Shown: positions 28,179 to 36,740 of the stretch, one piece after another
Layout: every line of letters starts with the position of its first letter
Numbering within the stretch: the first letter of the stretch is position 1
Assembly: GCA_009602725.1 (NCBI GenBank)
Contig: WELB01000415.1
Span: forward strand, 5,375 to 42,149
Reading direction: 5' to 3'
DNA length: 36,775 nt
From: Spirogloea muscicola
Lineage: Eukaryota; Streptophyta; Zygnematophyceae; Spirogloeales; Spirogloeaceae
The notes under the pieces: generated by a model
What the model saw: the letters and a program-made list of their open reading frames with translations, nothing else
Databases searched by the model: none
What the model was told of the DNA's origin: nothing
Position numbers and translations under genes: made by a program

Positions 28179-28289
28179 ACAACCAATTACTGGCCACTCC
28201 AGGCCTGTCCCTATACGAAAGCGCGTTTGTATTCTCCCGTTCTGTTATAGCATTCTGAGTCCCCTCCGTCATGTGGCCCCTTCGAACCT

Positions 28290-28455
28290 TCAGCACTTCT
28301 TTTGGTTACTGAGGTTGCTGAGCGTTCCCTGGCTGATGTCTTAGTCCTAGTCCTTCGTACAACTGACTGCTTCCAGACCTTGCTTCAGACCTTGTCCATT
28401 CCTTTGGGCTGGCTTTTCCCAGCCACCAGTCAATCTGGCCGCGCTTTGCATCTTT
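28290..28455 (+). mobile_element. Family B LINE-like 3' end
   Basis: GGTTACTGAG-like start, then TGAGCGTTCCCTGGCTGATG, the TCAGACCTTGTCCATTCCTTT block, the hairpin GGCTGG-CTTTTC-CCAGCC, and CAGTCAATCTGGCCGCGCTT. Confidence 0.75.
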
Positions 28456-28911
28456 TGGGGCTGGCTTCTCACAGCCATTGCCCCCATTGAGAGATCCACT
28501 TCATCCGTCCCTTCGCGTCCACTTCAAGCGCCTGCAGGACTGGCAGATGAAGCAGCCTCAGCAGGTAAAGCGCCCCCACAGTTGGTCAAATCAGTTGTGC
28601 CCAGTCCAGCGGAGCAAAACCAGGCGGGGGGCCCGGATCGGCGCCCGCCCGGCGGTCTCCACGTGCAACACGTGGCGACGCCGCCGCGATCCTCGCCGCG
28701 AGGTGCGGCGGGCGCGCGGGCGCGCCCCCCGGGTCGTCTCCGACGTCGGGCCCCTTGTCGTTTTGCGGAGGCGGGGGACGGTGGGTGGGGCCCACCTCCC
28801 TTCCCTCCCTGAAGCTCAGTTTCTTACACTATCGTCAGTGACTGTCCTACATGGTCCTTGCTCAGTCACATCTCTTTCAGCGATTTCTGGCTTGCATCCA
28901 CTGACCAGAAG
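28456..28911. other. GC-rich unassigned segment
   Basis: The extreme GC core at 28620-28800 (GCGCGCGGGCGCGCC-type) resembles 16230-16340 only in composition and scattered words. No gene is recognised. It could be the 5' part of a repeat. Confidence 0.4.
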
Positions 28912-29000
28912 AAAGCGCGGCCAGATTGACTGGTGGCTGGGAAAGGCCAGCCCAAAAGGAATGGACAAGGTCTGAAGGAGCCGGAGTGCGAAGGACTGAC
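28912..29000 (-). mobile_element. Family B tail, left arm of inverted pair
   Basis: Minus-strand tail from ACTCCGGCTCC through the GGGCTGG/CCAGCC hairpin to GGCCGCGCTTTCTTC. It pairs with the plus-strand copy at 29003-29128. Confidence 0.75.
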
Positions 29001-29002
29001 CA

Positions 29003-29128
29003 GAGGTTACTGAGAGTCCCCTTGCCGATGTCTTTGTCCTTCCGCACTCCGGCTCCTTCAGACATTGTCCATTCCTTTGGGCTCGCCCCCCCCTGCCACC
29101 ACTTAAGCTGGCCGCGCTTGTCTCTTTC
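29003..29128 (+). mobile_element. Family B LINE-like 3' end, right arm of inverted pair
   Basis: AGAGGTTACTGAGAG, then GATGTCTTTGTCCTTC, CACTCCGGCTCCTTCAGAC, a damaged hairpin (GGGCTCGCCCCCCCCTGCC) and GGCCGCGCTTGTCTC. Confidence 0.7.
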
Positions 29129-29194
29129 GGAGTAAGTAGTTGTCCTACGTGGTCCCTGCTTAGTCATATCTGTCAGCGCTTTCTCGCCCTCGGA

Positions 29195-29478
29195 CCTTGT
29201 CAGCTGTCTTCGGAGTTTCCTTCTGGGATGGCCAATCACAGCCATCGCCCCCCTTCTGGAAGGACCACAGCCCTCGCCCCCTTGTGTGGAGCAGCGCCCC
29301 CTTCTTTTCGGCCCCTTCGAACCTTGTCAACTCTTTTCGGGCTGGCTATTCACAGCTCTCGACCCCTTTGATCATTGCTTAGACTCTAGGCGCTTTACGG
29401 CCACCAGTCAATTTGGAAGCGCTGTTTCTTCACGGCCCCTTCAGACCTCGTCATATCTTTTCGGGCTGGCATTCTCGC
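29195..29478 (+). repeat. Series of diverged hairpin tails
   Basis: At least four modules with GG(G/A)(C/T)TGGC...CAGCC or its variants, such as CGGGCTGGCTATTCACAGC and CCCTTCGAACCTTGTCAAC. They lie in plus orientation just before the organelle-type tRNA segment. Confidence 0.55.
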
Positions 29479-29514
29479 TCCTAATGGTCGCAGGTTCAAG
29501 CCCTCTACACTCAG

Positions 29515-29594
29515 GCGGGTATGATGGAATTGGTAGACAAGCTAGCTTAGGTTCTAGTGAAATTTTCATGGGGGTTCGAGTCCCTCTACCCGTA
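29515..29594 (+). tRNA. tRNA-Leu(UAG)-like, bacterial/organelle type
   Basis: The acceptor stem GCGGGTA pairs with TACCCGT (29587-29593) with one G-U. The D-arm has AATTGGTAGACA as in plastid tRNA-Leu. A variable arm TGAAATTTTCA and a T-arm GGGGG-TTCGAGT-CCCTC follow. The anticodon loop holds TAG, but the stem closes only with an 8-nt loop, as if one base changed. This suggests a non-functional nuclear copy. The genomic sequence has no CCA. Confidence 0.6.
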
Positions 29595-29597
29595 TCT

Positions 29598-29680
29598 GGA
29601 TGGATGTGTGAGTGGTTGAAGGTCCCAGTCCTGGAAAGTGAAGTACAATTAATACCGGGGGTTCAAATCTCTCTCCATCC
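29598..29680 (+). pseudogene. tRNA-Ser-like sequence, organelle type, degenerate
   Basis: The seven-pair acceptor stem GGATGGA/TCCATCC is perfect. The D-arm GAGTGGTTGAAGG, a GTACAATTAATAC variable arm and the T-arm GGGGG-TTCAAAT-CTCTC fit class II tRNA-Ser. The anticodon stem does not pair properly (loop perhaps CTGGAAA, anticodon GGA), so it is probably broken. Confidence 0.5.
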
Positions 29681-30040
29681 CAAGCACTCGCTTAGACTCA
29701 ACGCTATATCTTGTCTAAGCCTCACGTCGACATAAGCTACTCCTTGTGTGCCTCGTTTCGGCTAAAACTACCCGCGCCGATCGGCGCCTCTCCTTGTCCG
29801 GGCGTGCGTGCGCCCCGCTACACCTTACCTACTCGGACGCCGAAGGCGTGCGTCACGACCCTCTACAACGGCGGGGCCCAAGGACATTTCTGTCGCGAAT
29901 CAGTGTCCAGATCTCCGCTGCCATCCACGACCCAAGTCGGCAGTCAGTCGAGTGGGCCAGTGCTGAGCTCCCACGAAACATGCGTGCTGGAGCTCGTCCA
30001 CCGTATAAGTTAAACACTATGTTTACGTCACTCCTTATCG

Positions 30041-30295
30041 AGTTAATATATCCGTTGCAGTGCTCTGCCAATCTGGTCGCAGATTCCTTGTGCAGCTTAG
30101 TCGTATTCTTGCACCGAGAGAAAGGAGCAGGCATGGCTGAGGAGCCGAGACTTAGTATGAGAATGTGATGCAGGGCAAGTCAGGCACCTGAAGCTTCCTC
30201 AGCTGAAACGAAGCCATCCGCATCTTCTTTGGTGTCGAGATGCTTTTGCTGGCAATGACATTGCTACACTCCAGGCGGCAAGAGTAGTCACTTTT
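30041..30295. other. Unassigned sequence
   Basis: No gene or repeat is recognised between the organelle-type segment and the next hairpin tails. Confidence 0.4.
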
Positions 30296-30500
30296 GCAGG
30301 AGTACAGGAGTACAGGAGTAGAAGCAGCTCTTCCAACTGGGCTGAAAAAGCCACCCCACAAAAGCAATGAACAAGATCTAGAGAGGCCGGAATGAGGTGG
30401 ACAGCACAGGAGAGACTAACGAATAGAAAAGAATAGCTTTTCGATGTAAGGCAGAGGCTGTGAGGGGCTAACCTAAAGAATGTATAAGGTCTGAAGGGGC
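30296..30500 (-). repeat. Hairpin tails next to a short AGGAGTAC repeat
   Basis: A triple AGGAGTAC-type repeat (30298-30322) precedes CAGCTCTTCCAACTGGGCTG, then GAAAAAGCCACCCC and AATGAACAAGATC. A second module follows with GGCAGAGGCTGTGAGGGGCT, then GAATGTATAAGGTCTGAAGG, in minus orientation. Confidence 0.5.
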
Positions 30501-31609
30501 CGCAAAATGCACGAATCGGATCCAGCAGGAGCCTCTGCCGGGAGCCCAGTCTCGGAGATTGGCAGTGGCCGTGTTGAGAGCACGGCCGGGAATCTTAGCT
30601 CGGAAAGCGCACGCGGAAGCGTGGTGCCGCAGAGAGGCGCCTGGTGGGCATGCCTAACGAGGCCCGGAGAGGGCGCCCTATTAAGCAAGCCGAGTTCCTT
30701 GGGGCCAGGAGCTGCCACGGGGCGCCTGCCCAAATTTGGGCCGCTCTCTGGCTGGGGCTCCTGGGGCCGCATTCCCCCATCCCCTTGCCATCATCACAAG
30801 CCATGGCGCTTTTACGGCGCGCAGTGGGGCGCCCTCCTGGCCACCATCTTCTGCGGGGGCAAGCTCCGAGGGCGCCCCACACAGCGAGAGCTGTGCCCGA
30901 CCTTTGTCGCTCACCATATATCACTTACAGCATCCCCATCATTTGCAAGTATTGCTGGCCTTGCGGTGCTCGCTTGGTGTTGTCAATGACAGCATCACCA
31001 CCATTAGTGCTGGCGTCGTGGTGGTGCACTGTAGCGGAGCGCCTGCTCTCGCTCGCGTGAGCGTGCAGACAAAGCGACATGACGTCCCGGCTCTCTACGG
31101 GCGGGGAAAGACGTCGCGATGGGGCCCGCCATGATTGCCACCGCCGCGGCGCGCAGCCGTTCGGCGCGGCGGGGCGACGTGGGCGGCCCCACTGCCGCGC
31201 CCGCGGGATGGCGGCAATGGCGGGGCCTTGCCGCCCTGCCCCTCGTGTGTTAGGATGTCGGGGGACCAGGTATCTGGAGAAGAAGCTCTTCCAAAACAAA
31301 TCACTGGGATTGAGTGGGCACCCAGCCGTCGTCGCCATCTGTGTAGCGGTGTCTTTGTCGTTTCAGGGCCCCTCAAGCAGGCAGGTGTTTCGCATGCGCC
31401 TGTCCAAATCCATGCGCCATAATAGCCTTTTTAATATTGGAGTCATTTATGGCGCCACCGGTCCATGGCTCACGCCTTGTACATGCGTGCTGCCATGCTC
31501 TAGCTGCACCCTCTGGCTTCCGTCAAGGGGACTGCTTTCCGCTTCTGGTCTTCCTAACTCGAGGCTGCTAAGCGAAGGTCACCATGTGATTATCCTACAT
31601 GGTACGTGA
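30501..31609. pseudogene. GC-rich unassigned DNA with a LINE-like ORF remnant
   Basis: A 160-codon plus-strand frame (30507-30989) opens here, but I recognise nothing in it. Near 31370-31420 (+) the peptide QVFRMRLSKSMRHNSL resembles the QVYRMRLAVSLQRSM segment of family A. At least part of this region is therefore a degraded retroelement ORF. The rest remains unassigned. Confidence 0.4.
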
Positions 31610-32095
31610 AAAAGTCTAGCAATTTCCGGCCCCTTCTGACCATTTCGATTTTTCGGGCTGGCTTCCATAGCCCTCCACCCCTAAGGAAGGAGCTCACTTC
31701 ACCTTTCCGACCTTGTCTGCGTGTTTTGACTAGCGTAAACTGGAAGAGCTGTTTTATTGGGCTGACTTTTCTCAGTCATCGCCCTTCTGCTGTTTGGGAG
31801 TGGCTCAAGGCCACCGCTTCCTGTGGACGAGCATAATCTTCTGGAAGAGGGCGATGGCTGTGGACTGTCAAGCAGCTTCAGAGAAGGGGAGGGCTGTGGA
31901 AGGCCAGCCCACAATTGGCTGAACAAGGTCCAGGGTCCAGGGCCCAGGGTCCAGGGCCCATGCCTTTCTGTAGAGCTATTCCCGTCCTGTTGCATTTTTT
32001 TAGCTGTCCGGCCCCCTTATAGACCTTGTCCACTCATCTGTGGGCTGGCCTCTGACAGCAATTTCCCTTAATTGGATGAGCTGTTTCTTCCAAGA
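31610..32095. repeat. Mixed-orientation hairpin tails
   Basis: Plus-orientation modules lie near 31625-31700, 31735-31795 and 32010-32095, and a minus module near 31838-31930. The 31757 module has the stem GGCTGA/TCAGTC in place of GGCTGG/CCAGCC. Next to it, 31928-31960 is a CCAGGGTCCAGGGC micro-tandem. Confidence 0.6.
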
Positions 32096-32119
32096 GCCAG
32101 GCGAATTTTCTTGTATTCG

Positions 32120-32400
32120 AATAAACGGTCAAAACGACCAAGTGCAAAGGCAAGCACATCTGGTGATGTACATCACCTACTGCATGTTGACCGACCTCAA
32201 TAAGCACAGATTAACATGTAAAGGTCGCCTCATACGAGATACCTTCGATGCCTGACATCGGATGGCCACTTTCAAGCCCTTCTGCACCAAGTAGAGCTCC
32301 CCAGCTTTCTGGTGCAAAGCATGAGCCTGAGCACGCTGCACAGAGGCCGACACACGGCGGCGCAAGAACAACGGCTATGTAGCTGGCAAGCCCATCTCGG
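32120..32400 (-). pseudogene. Family F LINE-like 3' end, copy 1
   Basis: The minus strand encodes LRRRVSASVQRAQAHALHQK, then degraded sequence. Its 3' UTR keeps ATGTGCTTGCCTTTGCACTT and the hairpin GGTC-GTTTT-GACC. The copy next door at 32434-32703 is related across its whole length, about 308 nt away. Confidence 0.65.
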
Positions 32401-32433
32401 GGAGGAAGAGATCGTGTATTAGAAGGAAATGTA

Positions 32434-32703
32434 GGCCAAATGGCCAGGTACAAAGGCAAGCACATCTAAAAATCTACATAACCTACAGCAGATTGACCCG
32501 CTCAATAACCACGGGTCAAAACATAAAGGTCACTACTCGATGCATGAATACTAGTTGCCAGGAACGGAGCCCTTCTGCCACCTACTAGAGCTCGCCCAGC
32601 TTTGTGGTGCAAGGCACTAGCCTGAGCACGCTGCAAACAGGCCGAAACTCGTCGTCGCAAGAGCGACAGATGTGCAGCTGGCAAGCCCATCTCAGCCGGA
32701 AAC
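32434..32703 (-). pseudogene. Family F LINE-like 3' end, copy 2
   Basis: The minus-strand frame reads LRRRVSACLQRAQASALHHK, then AGRALVGG, and ends SSDLYVLTRGY-stop. This parallels YRMRLAVSLQRSMARALHLR and SDLRLLSRGY in family A. The 3' UTR runs to the GGCCA-TT-TGGCC hairpin near 32440. It is the C-terminus of a diverged LINE lineage. Confidence 0.75.
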
Positions 32704-32945
32704 ACATCTGCACGTCGGGGAGGGGGCCATGGCGGCTACGATGACGGCCAGCCCAAGCTGAGAACGCCGGAAGAGGTAATAGCTCTTCCAATGTAAGGCA
32801 ATGGCTATTGGAGAGCAGCCCAAAATTGGACAAGAATGAATGAAAACTTGGCTGCCGTGGGCGGCAGCCAGTGACCAGAAGGTAGCCAGCCGAGGGGGAA
32901 AAGACGAGATGCGGCGCAGATAGCCACTGGACCGAGAGGACAGCT
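32704..32945 (-). repeat. Hairpin tail and flanking unassigned DNA
   Basis: Minus-oriented module at 32770-32840: AGCTCTTCCAATGTAAGGCA, ATGGCTATTGGAGAGCAGCCC, then TTGGACAA. The remainder is unassigned. Confidence 0.5.
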
Positions 32946-33655
32946 TCTCTGGGCGCAATGTTGGCATCTTTGTCGAGGCCGGTTACACGGGTGCGCTCGA
33001 GAATACCAGCATCATGCCTCCGACGGTTGGGGCGGATGGCCGCCTCCACACCCGGCGCGCCGATCTCGTCGCCAGCGCGCTCGGCGTGGGGCCTCGGCTC
33101 ATCGCCGACGTTGTCACGACTGACTGTTTTCATTCCAGGAGCGCCAAACGCGCGTTGTAGGAGGCGGGCTGCGCAGTCCGCCAAGCGGCGGGCGCAAAGG
33201 AACGTAAATACTCTGATCACCCGGTGGGAGACGAGTTTGTCCCACTCGCCGCCGACGTACACGGCGGTTTTGGCACAAATTGGCTTGACCTGCTTCACCG
33301 CTTTGCGGGCGAGCACCGGCCCGCCGCCTCGGGCAGCAGGGCGAGCAGCCTGGCTTCAATGTCGCCGGGTCCCTCGCTCACGTCTTCCGGATGTGCTTGG
33401 TTATCTCTTTGCAGCGGTCCCTCGCCTTTGCGGTTCACTTGCACGCAGGCCGCGCTTTGGCGGCGGCCTCGGGCTTCCGTCAGGGCGACATCTTTCCGCC
33501 TGTGAGCTATTCCGACTTGCATCTTTTGACTAGAGGTTACTGAGCGTCCTCTTGCTGATGTCTTAGTCCTTAGCACTCCGGCTCCCTCAGACCTTGTGCA
33601 TTCCTTTGGGCTGACCTCTCCCAGACACCACTTAATGTGGCCGCGCTTTCTCTCT
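32946..33655 (+). mobile_element. Family B LINE: ORF C-terminal pseudogene plus 3' UTR
   Basis: It encodes, with at least one frameshift and an internal stop, GIFVEAGYTGALENTS, HTRRADLVAS, LIADVVTTDCF, KERKYSDHPVGDEFVPLAAD, VHGGFGTNWLDLLHR, then after a frame change AGSLAHVFRMCLVISLQRSL and YSDLHLLTRGY-stop (33541-33543). The RxADL, DV, KxxKY and FVPLAxxxxG pattern is typical of the region C-terminal to the reverse transcriptase of non-LTR retrotransposons. The UTR ends with the family B hairpin and GGCCGCGCTTTCTCTC. No RT or endonuclease domain is left. Confidence 0.8.
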
Positions 33656-33879
33656 TCTCTGGGCCCATGATTCTTTAATGTCAACCTCACATTGTTTGGA
33701 TCGTACACTATAATTTCCATGCTAGTCCAAGAGAGGATTCCAGCTGAATGCCCAACTAACAAATCTGCGCCGCATTGAAAATCACCCCCGGAAAGAAGGA
33801 CGCTTCCAGCAGAGAGCGGTGGCTGTGAGAGAAAAGTGGCTCTCCCAGAGGAGATGAGATGGAGAAGAGAGCTCTCTAT

Positions 33880-33955
33880 CTTTCTGTGTGCTTGTCTTTC
33901 GTAGCGCTTCCCCTGGCCCCCTTCTCGTACTTTGTTCATTCTTTCTTCCTCAATG
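33880..33955 (+). mobile_element. Family A 3' UTR fragment
   Basis: GCGCTTCCCCTGGCCCCCTT, then TTTGTTCATTCTTTC, then CTCAATGGG. The hairpin itself is deleted. A family B copy follows at once. Confidence 0.7.
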
Positions 33956-33956
33956 G

Positions 33957-34140
33957 GTAAGCCCTTTCTCCCGGCTAGCTACTCAGACTTGCATCTCCTG
34001 ACTAGAGGTTACTGAGCGTTCCCTGGCTGATGTCTTAGTCCTGGTCCTTCGTACTCCGGCTCCTTCAGACCTTGTCCATCCCTTTGGGCTGGCCTTTCCC
34101 AGCCACCAGTCAATCTGGCCGCGCTTCCTTTCTCTCAATG
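33957..34140 (+). mobile_element. Family B LINE-like 3' end
   Basis: The ORF end ASYSDLHLLTRGY-stop (stop near 34013) is followed by the full family B UTR: TGAGCGTTCCCTGGCTGATG, CTCCGGCTCCTTCAGACC, the hairpin GGCTGG-CCTTTC-CCAGCC, and GGCCGCGCTTCC. Confidence 0.8.
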
Positions 34141-34480
34141 GCTGTGAAAGGCCAGCGGGGAAAGCAGCAAAGAAGAAGAAAGGCCTCGCCGATCAAGAAT
34201 AATGAGGAGAGCGGTTGGAAAAGCCGGCCCAAAAATGAAGGAACAAAGAACGAGAATGGGGCCAGGAGAAGGAGAAGTGCTCGCCCATAGAGAAGAGAGG
34301 CTGGCAAAGCCAGCCCTAATAAGAGTGGACAATGTCCAAAGCGAAAGAAAGAGGAGCCGGAAAAAGAAGAAGTGGCACTCGCATTGGGGGCAAGGGCTGT
34401 GAAAAGACAGCCCGAAAAGAATTGACAAAAGGTCGAAGGGACCAGAAAACGCTTAGCAGCTACGAAGGAGCAAGAAGAAG
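34141..34480 (-). repeat. Array of truncated hairpin tails
   Basis: Modules in minus orientation lie near 34200-34260, 34276-34340 and 34375-34476. The last closely resembles 27855-27953. The 34276 unit reads GTGCTCGCCCATAGAGAAG, then GGCTGGCAAAGCCAGCC. Confidence 0.6.
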
Positions 34481-34559
34481 GGGCCTGAAGAAGCTAAACA
34501 ACGGGGAAAAGGACTACACTACAAAAACTGCAAAAGACGGAGAATGGGAGGGAAGCTCA

Positions 34560-34790
34560 GGGAGAAGAAAGTGCTCGCCCATTGAGGATAGGGGCAGGAA
34601 AAGCCAGCCCCAAAAAGAAGCAACAACCGATGAGAAGGGGGCCAGGGGAAGCGCTAAGAAAAACAAGCACACAAAGAAAAACAAGCACACAAAGAAACAA
34701 AGCAGCTACGGATCACTCAGTAACCCTTGCTAAGCAGCCCCAGGTCAGAGACGCTAGGCTCCTGGAAGTGGGTCCCCTGGCCAGAGCCAG
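34560..34790 (-). mobile_element. Family A LINE-like 3' end
   Basis: The minus-strand ORF end (GTHFQEP-like, then LLSKGY-like stop near 34718) is followed by the UTR and hairpin to GCACTTTCTTC. A 17-nt unit (AAAAACAAGCACACAAAG) is duplicated at 34664-34697. Confidence 0.8.
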
Positions 34791-34899
34791 AGAGCTCGCC
34801 CGCAGAGAAGAGGGGCTGGCAAAACCAACCCAAAAGAACGGACTATGTCCAAAGGCAAAGCCAAAGAAAGAAGTGCCGTCAGGGGGCCAGCAAGGGGGC
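34791..34899 (-). repeat. Hairpin tail with short duplication
   Basis: GAGCTCGCCCGCAGAGAAG, then GGCTGGCAAAACCAACCC, then GAACGGACTATGTCC. Nearby GGGGGCCAGCAA occurs twice in tandem. Confidence 0.5.
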
Positions 34900-35545
34900 C
34901 AGCAAAGCCCCTCAACCTGTGAGGGGGGCGGGGCCGGGTGCTTCGAACGGCCGGCTGCCGCCTTATCGGACTGACCGCCTGGGCGGCCGAGAAGCCACCA
35001 CGTGGCGGGTGCGCAGTGGTTCTGAGCCAGTTCTTTTTCCCGCTGGCAATTGATACCCATGGGGCGTTGGGCGCTCGGTGGCTCGAGTTGCTCACCCAGC
35101 TCGCCCGCCACGCCATCGCCCGTCGCTTCCATGGGGCGGGGAGCGGATAGGACGCGGCACGGCCCGCCGTCGACAGGCGGGAGAGCTGGTGGCGCGGGCG
35201 CAAGTGGGCGCCTCGGCGCGCGGCTCGGCGGCACGACTCGGGTCGGCCGTCGCGTCGACGTCGGAGCGGCGTCCCGCTTCCCTCCCCTTGGGAGGACCTG
35301 GGCGCCCTCCGGCCTTCGTGCCGGCAGAGCCCTCGCTGCTGCCTCTGGCTCTGGCCAGGGGACCCACTTCCAGGAGCCCAGCTTCTCTGATCTGCGGCTG
35401 CTTAGCAGGGGTTACTGAGTGTCTCGTAGCAGCTTTGTTTCTGTTACTTAGCGCTTCCCCTGGCCCCCTTCTCGTACTCTGTTCATTCTTTTTCGGGCTG
35501 GTTGTTCCAGCCCCTATTCTCAATGGGCGAGCACTTTCTTCCGGG
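34900..35545 (+). mobile_element. Family A LINE: ORF C-terminal pseudogene plus 3' UTR
   Basis: The plus strand encodes SQFFFPLAIDTHGALGARWL and ELLTQLARHAIARRF, then a stop. Later it encodes AGRALAAASGSGQGTHFQEP and SFSDLRLLSRGY-stop (stop near 35415). The FPLAIDTHGALG segment matches FVPLAADVHGGFG of family B. The UTR has the TTGTT-loop hairpin and ends GCACTTTCTTC. It is frameshifted and has no catalytic domain. Confidence 0.8.
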
Positions 35546-35577
35546 GCTGTCCCCGGCCCTCCCCGGGGCTACTTAAA

Positions 35578-35717
35578 AAGGGGTTACTGAGTGTCTCGTA
35601 GCAGCTTTGTTTCTGTTACTTAGCGCTTCCCCTGGCCCCCTTCTCGTACTCTGTTCATTCTTTTTCGGGCTGGTTGTTCCAGCCCCTATTCTCAATGGGC
35701 GAGCACTTTCTTCTGAT
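35578..35717 (+). mobile_element. Family A 3' end, near-identical second copy
   Basis: It begins exactly in the ORF end (GGGGTTACTGAGTGTCTCG) and repeats 35407-35543 with no difference I can see until GCACTTTCTTC. The spacing is 173 nt. It is a 5'-truncated recent insertion or local duplication. Confidence 0.85.
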
Positions 35718-35744
35718 AGGAACGCACGACCTGCTGCGGGATGC

Positions 35745-36460
35745 CATTTTGGCATCTTTGTCGAGGCCGGTTATGCGGTGGCGCTCGAGAACACCAGCGT
35801 CATGCCTCCGACCGTTGGGGCGGATGGCCGCATCCACACCCGGCGCGCCGACCTCGTCGCCTTCTTCTTCGCTCGGCGGGGGACCTCGGCTTATCGCAGA
35901 CGTCGTCACAACTGACAGCTTCGTTTCCAGCAGCGCAACACGCTCGTCGGAGGAGGCGGGCTACGCAGTCAGCCAAGCGGCGGGCGAAAAGGAACGGAAG
36001 TACTCGGATCGCCCGGTGGGAGACGAGTTCGTTCTACTGGCAGTCGACGTGCACGGAGCCTCTGCCTCGAAATGGCTTGACTTGCTCCACCGCCTGGCGC
36101 GGCGTGCAGCGGCCCGCCGCCTCGGGCAGCAGGGCGAGCAGCCCCGCCCGGCTTCAACGTCGCCGGGTCCCTCGCTCAAGTTTTCCGTATGCGTTTGGCC
36201 GTCTCGATGCAGCGGTCCCTTGCCTTCGCGGTTCACTTGCGCGCAGGCCGAGCTTTGGCGGCGGCCTCCGGCTTCCGTCAGGGCGACGTCTTTCTGCCAG
36301 CTAGCTACTCGGACTTGCATCTCCTGACTAGAGGTTACTGAGCGTTCCCTGGCTGAGTCTTAGTCCTAGTCGTTCGCACTCAGGCTCCCTCAGACCTTGT
36401 CCATTCCTTTGGGCTGGCCTTTCCCAGCCACCAGTCAATCTGGCCGCGCTTCTCCTCTTC
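35745..36460 (+). mobile_element. Family B LINE: ORF C-terminal pseudogene plus 3' UTR, copy 2
   Basis: It is parallel to 32946-33655. It encodes FGIFVEAGYAVALENTS, HTRRADLVAF, and after a frame change IADVVTTDSF, EKERKYSDRPVGDEF, VDVHGASASKWLDLLHRLAR, then YSDLHLLTRGY-stop (36341-36343). The UTR runs through GGCTGG-CCTTTC-CCAGCC to GGCCGCGCTTCTCCTCTTCC. Confidence 0.8.
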
Positions 36461-36461
36461 C

Positions 36462-36740
36462 ATGGGGGAGCCGGTGGACTTTCTTGCAGCCGGGTCGCTA
36501 GCGCAGGTGTACCGGATGCGCTTGGCCGTCTCGCTGCAGCGGTCGATGGCCCGCGCGCTGCACCTGCGGGCCGGCAGAGCCCTCGCTGCTGCCTCTGGCT
36601 CTGGCCAGGGGACCCACTTCCAGGAGCCTAGCGTCTCTGACCCGAGGCTGCTTAGCAGGGATTACTGAGTGATCCGTAGCTGGTTTGTTTCTTTGTGTGC
36701 TATTTTAAATAGCGCTTCCCCTGGCCCCTGTCGTGCCGTA
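36462..36740 (+). mobile_element. Family A LINE-like 3' end with longest intact C-terminus
   Basis: One open frame reads AAGSLAQVYRMRLAVSLQRS, MARALHLRAGRALAAASGSG and QGTHFQEP, ending SDPRLLSRDY-stop (36666-36668). The UTR follows to GCGCTTCCCCTGGCCCC, where the copy diverges before the hairpin. Confidence 0.75.

Larger units (their letters stand above)
29483..30040 (+). other. Possible organelle-derived insertion
   Basis: It begins with a tRNA 3'-half-like sequence (GGTCGCAGGTTCAAGCCC, about 29487-29505). Class II tRNA-Leu-like and tRNA-Ser-like sequences follow. After that comes spacer with small GC palindromes (GCGCCGATCGGCGC near 29775, GGACGCCGAAGGCGTGCG near 29837), typical of chlorophyte organelle spacers. 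The source organelle and the right boundary are unclear. Confidence 0.5.

Noticed and set aside
30507-30989. 160-codon plus-strand frame as a gene
   Set aside because: No recognisable domain or splice context, and degraded retroelement sequence follows. Too weak to call.
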